Positions 32,940 to 42,375 are shown, counted from the first letter of the stretch. The stretch is 64,000 nt of DNA from Erythrobacter sp. AP23 (GCF_001542855.1 NZ_LNBY01000018.1:62001-126000); one strand, 5' to 3'. Notes: a model not told the origin generated them from the letters alone. Numbers and translations are program-made.

Positions 32940-34375
32940 TGCCCTTCGTCACCGGCCCCCTCCCCCAGCGCCTCAAGCTGATCCACGGCTTCGGCGCGGT
33001 GGCCTTCGGGGTGAAAGATTCGGGATTCTCGTTCTTCCTGCTGATCTTCTACAACCAGGCCTTGGGCATGGATGCCGGTACGGTCAGCCTGGCGCTGGCT
33101 CTGGCGCTGCTGATCGACGCCTTCATCGACCCGCTGCTGGGCAATCTGTCCGACCGCACCTGGTCGCGCTGGGGCAGGCGTCTGCCATGGCTTTATGCGG
33201 CGCCCATTCCGCTGGCCTTTGCCTGGGTGCTGATGTGGCACCCTTCGGGCGGCGGTACGCCCGGTTTCTGGGAATTGCTCGCCATCGCGGTTTCGGTGCG
33301 CATCCTGCTGTCGGCCTGCGAAGTGCCCTCGGTCAGCCTGCTGCCCGAGATCACCGCCGATTACGACGAGCGTACAACGCTGTTCCGCTATCGCTACCTG
33401 TTCGGATGGTGCGGCGGGTTGTTGATGATGTTCCTCGCCTATTTCGTCCTCATGCCGGGCGCCGAAGGCCTGCTGCAGCCCGAGGGCTATTTCTGGTTCG
33501 GGCTTGTCGGTGCTTTCGTGATGGCGATTTCGGTGCTCGGCTCGGCGCTCGGCCAGCATTCGCTCGTCGCGGGATATCCCGAAACCAAGGCGCCGCCCTT
33601 CACCTGGCGCGGTGCCTTCGGCGAGATCGTCGACGCCTTCAGCGAGAAGGCGTTCCTGATCTTCGCAGCCGGCGCGCTGGCAGCCTATATCAGCCAGGGC
33701 CTGACCTTCTCGCTGACCAATTATATCAATCTGTTCGTCTGGCAGTTCGACACCGCGGAACTGCGCATCTTCCCGGTCATCCTGTTCCTTTCGGTCATCG
33801 CGATGTTCTTCATCGTCGGGCCGATGCACCGCCGCTGGGGCAAACCGAAGAGCGCGGTCATCGGCGCGCTGGGATCGCTGGGCGTGATCCTGACCCCCTT
33901 CACGCTCTACCTGACGGGCTTTTGGCCGACGGTCGGCACGCCGACCAGCGCGGCGCTGTTCTATGCCTTCCTGCTGGTATCGAACACGTTGGGCGTGGTG
34001 GTGATGATTTCGGGCAGTTCGATGATCGCCGAGATCGTCGAGGCCTATCAGGAGCGCACCGGCCGCCGCGCCGAGGGGAGCTTCTATTCGGGCAACTGGT
34101 TCGTCCAGAAATGCGCCACCGGCGGAGGCATATTGATCGGCGGCCAGGTAATCGCGCTGTCGAACCTGCCCGCGGGCGCCGCGCCCGAAACGGTTGCGCC
34201 CGAAGTGGTGACGCAGATGATCCTGCTCTATTGCGGATCGATCACCGTGCTCGGCTGCATCGCTGCCTACTGGCTGGGCCGCTTCCCGATCGACCGCGCG
34301 CAGCACGAAGCGCGTGTCGCCGCGCTCGACGCGGCGGCGCGGGCCGATGTCGATGCGGCCGTCACCCCACCCTGA
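32939..34375 (+). CDS. MFS transporter, GPH (MelB-like) family
   Basis: A 478-aa 12-TM permease of the glycoside-pentoside-hexuronide:cation symporter family. MPFVTGPLPQRLKLIHGFGA starts it; the conserved loop between TM2 and TM3 is IDAFIDPLLGNLSDRTWSRW with RRLPWLY. GPH members move sugars or other organic solutes with cations. In this acyl-CoA neighbourhood the cargo may be a non-sugar carbon source; that is inference. It is coupled by a 1-bp overlap to the upstream SDR. Confidence 0.85.
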   Translation: MPFVTGPLPQRLKLIHGFGAVAFGVKDSGFSFFLLIFYNQALGMDAGTVSLALALALLIDAFIDPLLGNLSDRTWSRWGRRLPWLYAAPIPLAFAWVLMWHPSGGGTPGFWELLAIAVSVRILLSACEVPSVSLLPEITADYDERTTLFRYRYLFGWCGGLLMMFLAYFVLMPGAEGLLQPEGYFWFGLVGAFVMAISVLGSALGQHSLVAGYPETKAPPFTWRGAFGEIVDAFSEKAFLIFAAGALAAYISQGLTFSLTNYINLFVWQFDTAELRIFPVILFLSVIAMFFIVGPMHRRWGKPKSAVIGALGSLGVILTPFTLYLTGFWPTVGTPTSAALFYAFLLVSNTLGVVVMISGSSMIAEIVEAYQERTGRRAEGSFYSGNWFVQKCATGGGILIGGQVIALSNLPAGAAPETVAPEVVTQMILLYCGSITVLGCIAAYWLGRFPIDRAQHEARVAALDAAARADVDAAVTPP

Positions 34376-34450
34376 TTATCGCTTGGCGTGGCCCGGCTGC
34401 CGTGCCAGTTTCCTGAAGATACGGAATCGAGAGAGAAGAGGATAGCAACG

Positions 34451-35785
34451 ATGGATTTCGAACCGACAGAACGGCAAGCATACTGGCGCGACCGGGTGAA
34501 GAATTTCATCGACGACCATATCCGCCCCGCAGTTGCCACCTACAAGCAGCAGGACGCCGAGGGCGACCGGTGGAAGGTCATTCCGGTGGTCGAGGAGCTC
34601 AAGGCCAAGGCCAAGAAGGAGGGCATCTGGAACCTCTTCATGCCGCCGCGCAACGAGGGCCATCACCATGTCGAGGAGAGTTACGAGTTCGAAGGCCCGG
34701 GCCTGACCAATCTCGAATATGCGCTGTGCGCCGAGGAAATGGGCCGCATCGGCTTCGCTTCCGAGGTGTTCAACTGCTCCGCGCCCGACACGGGCAACAT
34801 GGAGGTGTTCCACCGCTACGGCACGCGCGCGCAAAAGGACGAGTGGCTGACCCCGCTGATGAATGGCGAAATCCGCTCGGCCTTCCTCATGACCGAGCCC
34901 TTCACCGCCTCCTCGGACGCCACTAATATCGAGACGCGGATCGAACGCGATGGCGACGAATATGTCATCAATGGCCGCAAATGGTGGTCCTCGGGCGTGG
35001 GCGATCCGCGCTGCAAGGTCGCCATCGTCATGGGCAAGACCGATTTCGAGGCCAAGCGCCACGCGCAGCAGTCGATGATCCTGATGCCGATGGACGCGCC
35101 TGGCGTAAAGGTGCTGCGTCACCTGCCCGTCTTCGGCTATGACGACGCGCCGCATGGCCACATGGAGGTCGAGCTCAAGGACGTTCGCGTCCCCGTCGAC
35201 AACATGCTGCTGGGCGAAGGCCGCGGCTTCGAGATCGCGCAGGGCCGCCTCGGCCCGGGCCGCATCCACCACTGCATGCGCACCATCGGCGTCGCCGAGG
35301 AAGCGCTGCACAAGATGTGCAAGCGGCTGCAGGAGCGCGAAGCCTTCGGCAAGCCGATCTACAAGCATTCGGTCTGGGAAGAGCGCGTGGCGCGCGCCCG
35401 CATCGATATCGACATGACCCGCCTGCTCTGCCTCAAGGCGGCCGACATGATGGACAAGGTCGGAAACAAGGCTGCGAAGCAGGAAATCGCCATGATCAAG
35501 GTGCAGGCGCCCAACATGGCGCTCAAGATCATCGACGATGCGATCCAGGCGCATGGCGGCGGCGGCGTATCGGACGATTACGGCCTCGCAAACGCCTATG
35601 CGCACCAGCGCACGCTGCGCCTCGCCGATGGTCCGGATGAAGTGCACGCCCGCTCGATCGCGCGGATGGAATTCGCCAAACACCTGCCCGAAAAGAGTCC
35701 CTCCGCCAATGCCCTGCGCGAAGGCGCCGCCCCGACCGCGGGAGACGAAAACCTCAGCTCGGGCGACATGGGTGTGGCGCGCTGA
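34451..35785 (+). CDS. acyl-CoA dehydrogenase, ACAD10/11-like
   Basis: A 444-aa ACAD beginning [20 protein letters not shown]. The segment [16 protein letters not shown] and the long C-terminus place it with the ACAD10/ACAD11 and LvaC-like branch. FAD motifs [31 protein letters not shown] and [20 protein letters not shown] are present. In the levulinate route, LvaC works on 4-phosphoacyl-CoA made by the LvaA kinase. A kinase of the same fold is encoded nearby at 36954. It shares one base with the next gene (TGATG). ATG 34451 was chosen; the frame is open to 34388. Confidence 0.88.
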   Translation: MDFEPTERQAYWRDRVKNFIDDHIRPAVATYKQQDAEGDRWKVIPVVEELKAKAKKEGIWNLFMPPRNEGHHHVEESYEFEGPGLTNLEYALCAEEMGRIGFASEVFNCSAPDTGNMEVFHRYGTRAQKDEWLTPLMNGEIRSAFLMTEPFTASSDATNIETRIERDGDEYVINGRKWWSSGVGDPRCKVAIVMGKTDFEAKRHAQQSMILMPMDAPGVKVLRHLPVFGYDDAPHGHMEVELKDVRVPVDNMLLGEGRGFEIAQGRLGPGRIHHCMRTIGVAEEALHKMCKRLQEREAFGKPIYKHSVWEERVARARIDIDMTRLLCLKAADMMDKVGNKAAKQEIAMIKVQAPNMALKIIDDAIQAHGGGGVSDDYGLANAYAHQRTLRLADGPDEVHARSIARMEFAKHLPEKSPSANALREGAAPTAGDENLSSGDMGVAR

Positions 35786-36870
35786 TGGCCAAGGCAGCAA
35801 TCCTCGAACAGGTCGGCGGGCTCACCATCGGTGAGGTCGAGCTTGCCGACCCGGCCCCGCACGAGGTCCTCATCGACACCAAGGCCTGCGGCCTGTGCCA
35901 TTCGGACCTCCACTTCATCGACGGCGCCTATCCGCACCCATTGCCCGCCATCCCCGGCCACGAGGCTGCGGGCGTGGTGCGCGCGGTCGGCAGCGAGGTG
36001 AAGACGGTGAAGCCGGGCGATCACGTGGTCTCCTGCCTCTCCGCTTTCTGCGGACACTGCGAATTCTGCGTCACCGGACGCATGGCGCTGTGCATGGGGG
36101 CCGACACCCGGCGCGAGCAGACCGCCGCGCCGCGCATTACGCGCGGTGGTGGCGAAACGGTCAACCAGATGCTCAACCTGTCGGCCTTTGCCGAACAGAT
36201 GCTGATCCATGAGCATGCCTGCGTCGCTATCGACAAGGACATGCCGCTGGACCGTGCCGCCGTGATCGGCTGCGCGGTAACCACGGGCGCAGGCGCGATC
36301 TTCAACGCCTGTTCGGTCGTCCCCGGCGAAGCCGTGGCGGTGGTCGGCTGCGGCGGCGTGGGTCTAGCGACCGTCAACGCCGCCAAGATCGCGGGTGCGG
36401 GTAAGGTCATCGCCATCGATCCTCTGCCCGAAAAACGCCAGCTCGCCCAAGTGCTCGGCGCTACGCATACGGTCGATGCCATGGCCGACGACGCGGTCGA
36501 GCAAGTGATGAAGATCACCGGCGGCGGTGTGCACCACGCGATCGAGGCGGTCGGCCGGCAGGCCAGCGCAGACCTTGCGGTCAAGCTGCTGCGTCGTGGC
36601 GGTACAGCCACGATCCTCGGTATGATGCCATTGGACTGCAAGGTCGGCCTCGGCGCCATGGATTTGCTGTCGGGCAAGAAGCTGCAGGGCGCGATCATGG
36701 GGATGAACCACTTCCCGGTCGACTTGCCGCGCCTGGTCGATTTCTACATGCGCGGGCTTCTCGACCTCGACACGATCATCGCCGAGCGCATCCCGCTCGA
36801 GAAGATCAACGAGGGCTTCGAGAAGATGAAACAGGGCACCTCCGCCCGCAGCGTGATAGTGTTCGACTAG
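35785..36870 (+). CDS. zinc-dependent alcohol dehydrogenase (MDR, class III-like)
   Basis: A 361-aa medium-chain dehydrogenase. Catalytic zinc ligands: Cys in KACGLCHSDLH, His in IPGHEAAGV, and Cys in GCAVTTGAG. The structural zinc lobe has four cysteines, FCGHCEFCVTGRMALC. NAD-binding VGCGGVGLATVNAAK is intact. It probably oxidises an alcohol intermediate in the cytoplasm. Coupled to the upstream ACAD by a 1-bp overlap; a CCCAGC-type repeat separates it from the kinase-like gene. Confidence 0.92.
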   Translation: MAKAAILEQVGGLTIGEVELADPAPHEVLIDTKACGLCHSDLHFIDGAYPHPLPAIPGHEAAGVVRAVGSEVKTVKPGDHVVSCLSAFCGHCEFCVTGRMALCMGADTRREQTAAPRITRGGGETVNQMLNLSAFAEQMLIHEHACVAIDKDMPLDRAAVIGCAVTTGAGAIFNACSVVPGEAVAVVGCGGVGLATVNAAKIAGAGKVIAIDPLPEKRQLAQVLGATHTVDAMADDAVEQVMKITGGGVHHAIEAVGRQASADLAVKLLRRGGTATILGMMPLDCKVGLGAMDLLSGKKLQGAIMGMNHFPVDLPRLVDFYMRGLLDLDTIIAERIPLEKINEGFEKMKQGTSARSVIVFD

Positions 36871-36878
36871 GCAATGCG

Positions 36879-36948
36879 CCCCAGCGAAGGCTGGGGCCTC
36901 CACCGGCCCGGCGCCGATCCGAAGGAGGTCCCAGCCTTCGCTGGGAAA
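36879..36948. repeat. CCCAGC-type inverted repeat, copy 2
   Basis: CCCCAGCGAAGGCTGGGG is itself a palindrome, and TCCCAGCCTTCGCTGGGA (about 36929) repeats it in inverse. Same family as 29470-29549 and 52578-52655. It is inserted between the ADH and phosphotransferase genes; the latter starts only 6 bp later. Confidence 0.7.
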
Positions 36949-36953
36949 CAGCT

Positions 36954-38024
36954 ATGAGTGAAATCGATTTCGACAAGGAAATGGTCGGCACGATCGAAGT
37001 GCCAGAGGCCGATCGGATGGACCTCGACGCGCTGACCGCGTGGTTCGAGGCGCATGTCGAGGGCTTCGCAGGCCCGATCAGCTATACCAAGTTCAAGGGC
37101 GGACAGTCGAACCCGACCTACCGGATCGACACGCCGGAACGCAGCTACGTGCTGCGCCGCCAGCCCTTCGGCAAGCTGCTGCCGAGCGCGCATGCGGTGG
37201 ACCGCGAATACAAGGCCATGCACGCGCTGGGGCCGACCGGATTCCCCGTACCGAAGACCTATGGCCTGTGCGAGGACCCGGAGGTTATCGGCAGCAAGTT
37301 CTTTGTCATGGGCCTCGCCGACGGGCGGAGCTTGTGGAACGGCGCGCTGCCCGATTATTCGCCCGAAGAGAGGCGCGAAATCTACAATGCCATGATCGAC
37401 ACCATGGCCGAGCTGCACCTGCGCAAGCCGGACGAGATCGGCCTGGGCGATTACGGAAAGCCGACCGATTATTGCGCGCGCCAGATCTCGCGCTGGTCGA
37501 AGCAGTACAAGCTGTCCGAGACCGAGCACATGCCGCAAATGGAGCGCCTGATCGAATGGCTGCCCGAGACCATCCCGCCGCAGCACGAATCGAGCGTGGT
37601 TCATGGCGACTACCGGCTCGACAATCTGATCTTCCACAAGAGCGAGAACCGCGTTTTGGCGGTGCTCGACTGGGAGCTGTCGACACTGGGCGATCCGATC
37701 GCCGACTTCAGCTATCTGATGCTCAACTGGCACAACCCGCATGACGGGCGCGCGGGCCTGCTCGGCCTCGACCTCGAAGCGCTGGGCATCCCGACGCAGG
37801 ACGAGGCGGTCGAACGCTATGTCGCGCGCACCGGCTATCCGGTCCCGCCGATGGACTGGTACTTCGCCTACAATCTGTTCCGCCTCGCAGGGATCATGCA
37901 GGGCATCAAGAAGCGCGTGATCGACGGGACCGCATCGAGCGCACACGCCAAGTCGATGTCCGAACGCGTCGCACCGCTGGTCGAGCGCGCGTATCAGTTC
38001 GCGCAGGCTGCGGGGATGGACTAG
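36954..38024 (+). CDS. APH-fold phosphotransferase (acyl-CoA-associated kinase)
   Basis: A 356-aa protein of the aminoglycoside phosphotransferase/choline kinase fold. [20 protein letters not shown] is the N-lobe (ATP-binding Lys/Arg strand), [14 protein letters not shown] is the catalytic loop (His-Gly-Asp...Asn) and [15 protein letters not shown] is the metal-binding Asp. Proteins of this branch are the N-terminal kinase domain of ACAD10/11 and LvaA, which phosphorylate 4-hydroxyacyl-CoA. Drug resistance is unlikely. Positioned after the ACAD and ADH genes. Confidence 0.85.
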   Translation: MSEIDFDKEMVGTIEVPEADRMDLDALTAWFEAHVEGFAGPISYTKFKGGQSNPTYRIDTPERSYVLRRQPFGKLLPSAHAVDREYKAMHALGPTGFPVPKTYGLCEDPEVIGSKFFVMGLADGRSLWNGALPDYSPEERREIYNAMIDTMAELHLRKPDEIGLGDYGKPTDYCARQISRWSKQYKLSETEHMPQMERLIEWLPETIPPQHESSVVHGDYRLDNLIFHKSENRVLAVLDWELSTLGDPIADFSYLMLNWHNPHDGRAGLLGLDLEALGIPTQDEAVERYVARTGYPVPPMDWYFAYNLFRLAGIMQGIKKRVIDGTASSAHAKSMSERVAPLVERAYQFAQAAGMD

Positions 38025-38073
38025 CGCGGGGGGCCTGCTAACGAGCGCTCCGGAATTGCAAACGGAGACCAGC

Positions 38074-38898
38074 ATGAGCGCCGACCTCGAAAATCGCATC
38101 ACCGCCGCGTGGGACGACCGCGCCAATGTCACGCCGCAAAGCGCGGATGTGCGCGAGGCGGTCGAGGCGGCGCTGGCCATGCTCGACAGCGGAGAGGGCC
38201 GCGTCGCCGAGCCCGACGGCCAGGGCGGCTGGACGGTCAATCAGTGGCTCAAGAAAGCGGTGCTGCTCAGCTTCCGCCTCAACGACAACCGCGTGATGGA
38301 AGGCGGCAGCGCCGGCCACCCGGCCTTCGACAAGGTGCCGAGCAAGTTCGCCGGCTGGGACGATGCCCGCTTCCGCCAGGCAGGCTTCCGCGTCGTGCCC
38401 GGCGCGATCGCGCGCGAGGGCGCCTATATCGCGCCCGGCTGCGTGCTGATGCCCAGCTTCGTCAACATTGGGGCCTATGTCGGCAAGGGCACGATGGTCG
38501 ACACCTGGGCCAGCATCGGCAGCTGCGCGCAGATCGGCGAGAATTGCCATATCTCGGCAGGGGCGGGCATCGGCGGCGTGCTCGAACCCATGCAGGCCAA
38601 TCCGACCATCATCGGCGACAATTGCTTCATCGGCGCGCGCAGCGAGATTGTCGAGGGCGTGATCGTCGGTGAAGGCTGCGTCGTGGCCATGGGCGTCTTC
38701 ATCACCCAGTCGACCAAGATCGTCTACCGCGATACGGGCGAGGTCATCCGTGGCCATATCCCGCCCTATTCGGTGGTGGTGCCCGGATCACTGCCCGGCA
38801 AGGATGGCGGTCCCGGCCTCGCCTGTGCGGTCATCGTGAAGACGGTCGATGCGCAGACTCGGGAGAAAACAGCGATCAATGACCTCCTGCGCGACTGA
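38074..38898 (+). CDS. dapD: tetrahydrodipicolinate N-succinyltransferase
   Basis: Third step committed to the succinylase branch of lysine synthesis. The 274-aa protein begins [20 protein letters not shown], then the left-handed beta-helix of hexapeptide repeats ([58 protein letters not shown]). The C-terminal [11 protein letters not shown] matches the family. Full length. It follows the phosphotransferase gene by 49 bp. Confidence 0.96.
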   Translation: MSADLENRITAAWDDRANVTPQSADVREAVEAALAMLDSGEGRVAEPDGQGGWTVNQWLKKAVLLSFRLNDNRVMEGGSAGHPAFDKVPSKFAGWDDARFRQAGFRVVPGAIAREGAYIAPGCVLMPSFVNIGAYVGKGTMVDTWASIGSCAQIGENCHISAGAGIGGVLEPMQANPTIIGDNCFIGARSEIVEGVIVGEGCVVAMGVFITQSTKIVYRDTGEVIRGHIPPYSVVVPGSLPGKDGGPGLACAVIVKTVDAQTREKTAINDLLRD

Positions 38899-38979
38899 GC
38901 GCACAGGAACATTCGCAACAGCGGAGCGTAAATCCTCCTAGAACGAGTGGGATCGCAAAATTTCAGGGAGTACCAATTC

Positions 38980-39309
38980 GTGCACAAGCAAGGCGACGAA
39001 ATTCATGTAACCGATACCGAGGCGAGCGGCGGCTCGAAGGAAGGCGTCGTGCGCTGGGTGCTGGCCGGCGGCCTGCTGCTGGCCGTAATCCTGATGTCGA
39101 TCGTCTGGATCGTTCCCGCGCTCACCACTGGAGACGTGGAAGAAGAGGGCACCGTCAGCGGCCAGATATCGTCGATGGAGGAAGAGGGCGACACCACCGA
39201 CAGCATCGTCGGCGTACCGAGCGAAACCGATCTCGGCGACGATCAGGTCGCCGCACCCGAGGGGGATCAGACCGAATTCGAGAACGGCATCGAGGTCATC
39301 GAGAACTGA
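38980..39309 (+). CDS. single-TM hypothetical protein with acidic tail
   Basis: A 109-aa protein from GTG 38980 (VHKQGDEIHVTDTEASGGSK), preceded by AGGGAG. One TM helix (WVLAGGLLLAVILMSIVWIV) is at residues about 25-45; the remaining 60 residues are strongly acidic (VEEEGTVSGQ, MEEEGDTTDS) and would be periplasmic. The first 25 residues look like a family I have seen in sphingomonads without a function. A GTG at 38947 would extend it by eleven residues. First of a run of four small genes. Confidence 0.6.
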   Translation: MHKQGDEIHVTDTEASGGSKEGVVRWVLAGGLLLAVILMSIVWIVPALTTGDVEEEGTVSGQISSMEEEGDTTDSIVGVPSETDLGDDQVAAPEGDQTEFENGIEVIEN

Positions 39310-39330
39310 GCAAGCCGGAGAGAGGTCGCC

Positions 39331-39558
39331 ATGAGCAATTCGAACAGTTTCCAGACCGACCAGTACGTCCAGTGGGAATGGGGCAACGGCAAGGGCAAGG
39401 GCCAGATCAAGGAGCGTTTCGAACGCGAGGTCACCCGTACCCTGCAGGGCACCGAGGTCACCAAGGATGGCGACAAGGACAATCCCGCCTACCTCATCAA
39501 GCAGGATGACGGCGACGAGGTGCTCAAGCGCGGTAGCGAGCTGGAAGCGCAGGACTGA
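39331..39558 (+). CDS. DUF2945/hypervirulence-associated TUDOR-type protein
   Basis: A 75-aa protein. The DUF2945 pattern is clear: QYVQWEWGNGKGKGQIKERF, then GTEVTKDGDKDNPAYLIKQD and DDGDEVLKRGSEL. The family fold is a small beta-barrel of TUDOR type; function in bacteria is unknown. Located 21 bp after the acidic membrane protein gene and 3 bp before the DUF3008 gene, so probably one stress-related operon. Confidence 0.85.
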   Translation: MSNSNSFQTDQYVQWEWGNGKGKGQIKERFEREVTRTLQGTEVTKDGDKDNPAYLIKQDDGDEVLKRGSELEAQD

Positions 39559-39561
39559 GCC

Positions 39562-39756
39562 ATGGCCAAGGCTAAAAGCAAGGCGCAGCAACAGGCGGCC
39601 GGCGCCGCATTGGCGGCCAAGCGTGGCGAGAGCGACGCCGGTGATCTTCAAGGCGCGTCGAGGCAGATGTACGACAGCATGAGCGAGGACGAACTCGAGG
39701 AAATGGCCTCGACCGACCGCTCGGGCCTTCCCGAACAAGCCGATCAGAGCGACTGA
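39562..39756 (+). CDS. DUF3008-family protein
   Basis: A 64-aa very hydrophilic protein: AKSKAQQQAAGAALAAKRGE, then LQGASRQMYDSMSEDELEEM and ASTDRSGLPEQ. This matches the DUF3008 family, thought to be disordered and stress-associated in proteobacteria; no activity is known. It starts 3 bp after DUF2945 stops. Confidence 0.88.
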   Translation: MAKAKSKAQQQAAGAALAAKRGESDAGDLQGASRQMYDSMSEDELEEMASTDRSGLPEQADQSD

Positions 39757-39816
39757 TCGCTTGGTCCGGGGCCGGTCCTGTGACGCCGTTGGCGAAGGGC
39801 CGACACTGGAGGGGCC

Positions 39817-40302
39817 GTGACGAACAGCCTGCCGGACGACGCGCAGGTCATCAGCGCGACGTTCAACGAACAATTGCTGATCGGCGCGGCGATGATCGCG
39901 GTTTGCGTGGTCATCCACGGGATGGGCCTGTTCACCATCCAGCGCGTGCTGTCGGGTGAGCGGATGAGCAAGCGTTTCGAGAAGCTGCGCCCGTTATCCG
40001 TCACCGGCGCCGGCTTCACGCTGATCGCAGTGTTCGCGATCATTTTCATCCATTTCGTCGAGATCTGGCTGTTCGCCTTCCTCTACGATTATCTCGGCGC
40101 GCTACACTCCTTCAGCGAGGCATTGTATTTTTCGACGATCAGCTATGCGACGATCGGCTATTCGGACGCGTCGATCCACCAGGAATGGCGCATGGTCGCC
40201 GCCCTCGAAGGCGTTGTCGGAATTATCTTGCTGGGCTGGTCGACTGCCTTCTTCGTTCGCATCCTCGGACGGCTCGAAGGCGATGACGGAAAGCGCCGTT
40301 AG
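39817..40302 (+). CDS. two-TM ion-channel-like membrane protein with altered filter
   Basis: A 161-aa protein from GTG 39817, preceded by GGAGG. Three hydrophobic segments are visible (AAMIAVCVVIHGMGLFTIQR, TLIAVFAIIFIHFVEIWLFA, and a last one VVGIILLGWSTAFFVRILGR). Between the last two is SYATIGYSDASI, aligned to the K+ channel filter TVGYGD but with Ile and Ser substitutions. It belongs to the Ion_trans_2-like group of small proteins. Whether it conducts K+ is unclear. Confidence 0.7.
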   Translation: MTNSLPDDAQVISATFNEQLLIGAAMIAVCVVIHGMGLFTIQRVLSGERMSKRFEKLRPLSVTGAGFTLIAVFAIIFIHFVEIWLFAFLYDYLGALHSFSEALYFSTISYATIGYSDASIHQEWRMVAALEGVVGIILLGWSTAFFVRILGRLEGDDGKRR

Positions 40303-40305
40303 TAC

Positions 40306-41583
40306 CTAGCCTTCTTCGTCGCGCGGCTCGCCAACCGCATATTCGATCGGCGTCATGTCCGCAGCACTTGCGGCGTAGGCTTCTGCTGCGCGCATGACGC
40401 GCATCATGTTGCGCGCGGCAATCTTTTCGAGATCCTCCTGCGAATAGCCGCGCTCGGCAAGCTCTAAGAACAGCGCCGGATAGCCGGTAACGTCCTCCAT
40501 CCCGACCGGTCCCGTAGGCATGCCGTCATAGTCCCCGCCGATCCCGATGGCATCGATACCCGCGACGTCGCGGATATGATCGATATGGTCGGCCATGTCC
40601 GAAATGGTCGAAACCGGCGGACGGTTTTCGGCATCCCATTTCGCCAATTGCGCTTCGACCGTATCGGGCAGGCCGGAATACAGGGCCTCGAGGCGAGCCT
40701 TTTCCGCCGCGCGGTCGGCCGCGTGCTGGCGCAGATCCTCGGTGATGAACCACGGCAGCGCGACCACCATCACGATCCCGCCGTTTTCGGGCAGGCGGGC
40801 GAGCACGCTGTCGGGCACGTTGCGCAGATGGCCGGTGACCGCGCGCGCGCCCGAATGGCTGAAAATCACCGGCGCCCGCGCCACATCGAGCGCATCGTGC
40901 ATCGCGGCTTCGCTCACATGGCTGAGATCGACCAGCATGCCGATCCGGTTCATTTCGCGGACCACGTCCATGCCGAAAGCGTTGAGTCCGTCATGCTTGG
41001 GCGCGTCGGTCGCGCTGTCGGCCCAGCTCAGCGTCTTGCCATGCGTCAGCGTCATGTAGCGCGCGCCGAGGTCGTACATCTGGCGTAGCACGGCGAGGCT
41101 TGAACCGATCGAATGGCCGCCTTCCATGCCCAGCAGCGAAGCGATCCGGCCCGCCCCCATCGCTTCCTCGACCTCGTCGGCGGTCAGCGCCAGCTGGAGG
41201 TCGTTCGGATAGCGCGCGATCAGCCGCTTGGTGACATCGATCTGTTCGACGGTAGCCTGAACTGCCTCAGCCTCGGGCAGGCTGGGGCTGACATAGACCG
41301 ACCACCACTGCGCCCCGACCTTGCCCTGGCGCAAACGGAAGATGTCCGAATGCATGGCATTGCGCCCATCGCGCGCGGTGTCGAGCGTGTCGCGGAAATC
41401 GAATTCGGTGATCCGGTTGCCGAAACGCGCGCGCAGCTGGATCGGCACGTCATTGTGGCCGTCCCACACTGGCGCCGCTTCGAGGGCCGCGGCGGCCGTT
41501 TCCTCTGCCGAGCTTTGCGCCGACACCGGTCCGGCAGTCGCAAGAGCGGTCGTGGCGGCAGCAGCAAGCAGGAAATGGCGCAT
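40306..41583 (-). CDS. membrane dipeptidase (M19 family), secreted
   Basis: A 425-aa metallopeptidase with a signal peptide (MRHFLLAAAATTALATAGPV). The dizinc site is visible: VWDGHNDVPIQL (His-x-Asp), GMEGGHSIGS (bridging Glu), and DLSHVSEAAMHDAL / VIFSHSGARAVTGH (His). It hydrolyses dipeptides, including those with D-residues and some beta-lactams. Full length for the M19 family. Convergent with the small channel gene and divergent from the DUF427 gene. Confidence 0.93.
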   Translation of the reverse strand: MRHFLLAAAATTALATAGPVSAQSSAEETAAAALEAAPVWDGHNDVPIQLRARFGNRITEFDFRDTLDTARDGRNAMHSDIFRLRQGKVGAQWWSVYVSPSLPEAEAVQATVEQIDVTKRLIARYPNDLQLALTADEVEEAMGAGRIASLLGMEGGHSIGSSLAVLRQMYDLGARYMTLTHGKTLSWADSATDAPKHDGLNAFGMDVVREMNRIGMLVDLSHVSEAAMHDALDVARAPVIFSHSGARAVTGHLRNVPDSVLARLPENGGIVMVVALPWFITEDLRQHAADRAAEKARLEALYSGLPDTVEAQLAKWDAENRPPVSTISDMADHIDHIRDVAGIDAIGIGGDYDGMPTGPVGMEDVTGYPALFLELAERGYSQEDLEKIAARNMMRVMRAAEAYAASAADMTPIEYAVGEPRDEEG

Positions 41584-41650
41584 GTTCAGGAACCCCTTGT
41601 CATCTTGCGGGCTGTCCTAGCAAAGAGGATCGGCAAGGAAAGGCCCCAAT

Positions 41651-41941
41651 ATGACCATGACCGCCCGCTGGAATGGCGAGACGCTGGCGCGCAGCGACGA
41701 CACGGTCGTCGTGGAAGGCAATCACTACTTCCCCGCGGGCGACGTCGCGCGCGGCGTGCTGGTGCCGAGCGAGACCACCAGCCACTGCCCGTGGAAGGGC
41801 ACCGCAAATTACTATTCGATCAATGCCGGCGGCGAAATGAACACCGATGCGGCCTGGTACTATCCCGAACCGAAGGAGGCGGCGGCCGATATCAGGGACC
41901 GCATCGCGTTCTGGAAAGGCGTCGAGGTGGTCGAGGAGTGA
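41651..41941 (+). CDS. DUF427-family protein
   Basis: A 96-aa protein starting MTMTARWNGETLARSDDTVV. The signature PSETTSHCPWKGTANYYSIN (with the conserved Cys-Pro-Trp-Lys-Gly) is followed by AAWYYPEPKEAAADIRDRIA. The family is widespread, fold is a small beta-tent, and function is unknown. The next start (GTG) overlaps its stop by 4 bp (GTGA), so it is coupled to the DUF985 gene. Confidence 0.9.
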   Translation: MTMTARWNGETLARSDDTVVVEGNHYFPAGDVARGVLVPSETTSHCPWKGTANYYSINAGGEMNTDAAWYYPEPKEAAADIRDRIAFWKGVEVVEE

Positions 41942-42375
41942 CTTCGGCCACGACAATCATCGAAAAGCTCGGTCTGTCGCCACACCCCGAGGGCGGCTGG
42001 TACCGCGAGACCTGGCGGGTGCCGGCCCCCAATGGCGAACGAGCAAGCGCGACGGCGATCCATTTCCTCCTAGAGGACGGCCAGAATTCGCACTGGCACC
42101 GGGTCGATGCCGCCGAAATCTGGCTGTGGCATGCCGGAAACCCGCTCGAGCTGTCGCTTGCGAAAAGCGATGACGGCCCCATCGAAACCGTTCTGCTCGG
42201 CCCCGATGTGACCGGCGGACAGGTGGTCCAGCATGTCATTCCGCCGCACTGGTGGCAGGCCGCCCGACCAACCGAAGGCAAGGCAGGTTACGCGCTCATG
42301 TCCTGCATCGTCTCGCCGGGGTTCGAATTCTCCGGTTTCGAACTGGCCGCAGCAGACTGGCACCCGGGCGCATGA
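41938..42375 (+). CDS. DUF985-family cupin
   Basis: A 145-aa cupin from GTG 41938. DUF985 hallmarks: SPHPEGGWYRETWR, HFLLEDGQNSHWHRVDAAEI with metal-binding His residues, LLGPDVTGGQVVQHVIPP and the closing CIVSPGFEFSGFELA. Proteins of this family form homodimers; enzymatic role is unknown. It overlaps both neighbours by 4 bp (GTGA, ATGA), so it is translated with DUF427 and DoxX genes. Confidence 0.9.
   Translation: MTSATTIIEKLGLSPHPEGGWYRETWRVPAPNGERASATAIHFLLEDGQNSHWHRVDAAEIWLWHAGNPLELSLAKSDDGPIETVLLGPDVTGGQVVQHVIPPHWWQAARPTEGKAGYALMSCIVSPGFEFSGFELAAADWHPGA

Noticed and set aside
32774..34306. Long open frame opposite the GPH transporter (510 aa), and similar long antisense frames in the high-GC genes
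   Set aside because: Composition is Arg/Gly/His/Gln-rich without any domain; these are antisense shadows typical of high-GC genes with strong codon bias.
36954..38024. Aminoglycoside or macrolide resistance kinase
   Set aside because: The fold is the same, but sequence style and the acyl-CoA gene context match the ACAD10/LvaA-type kinases better.
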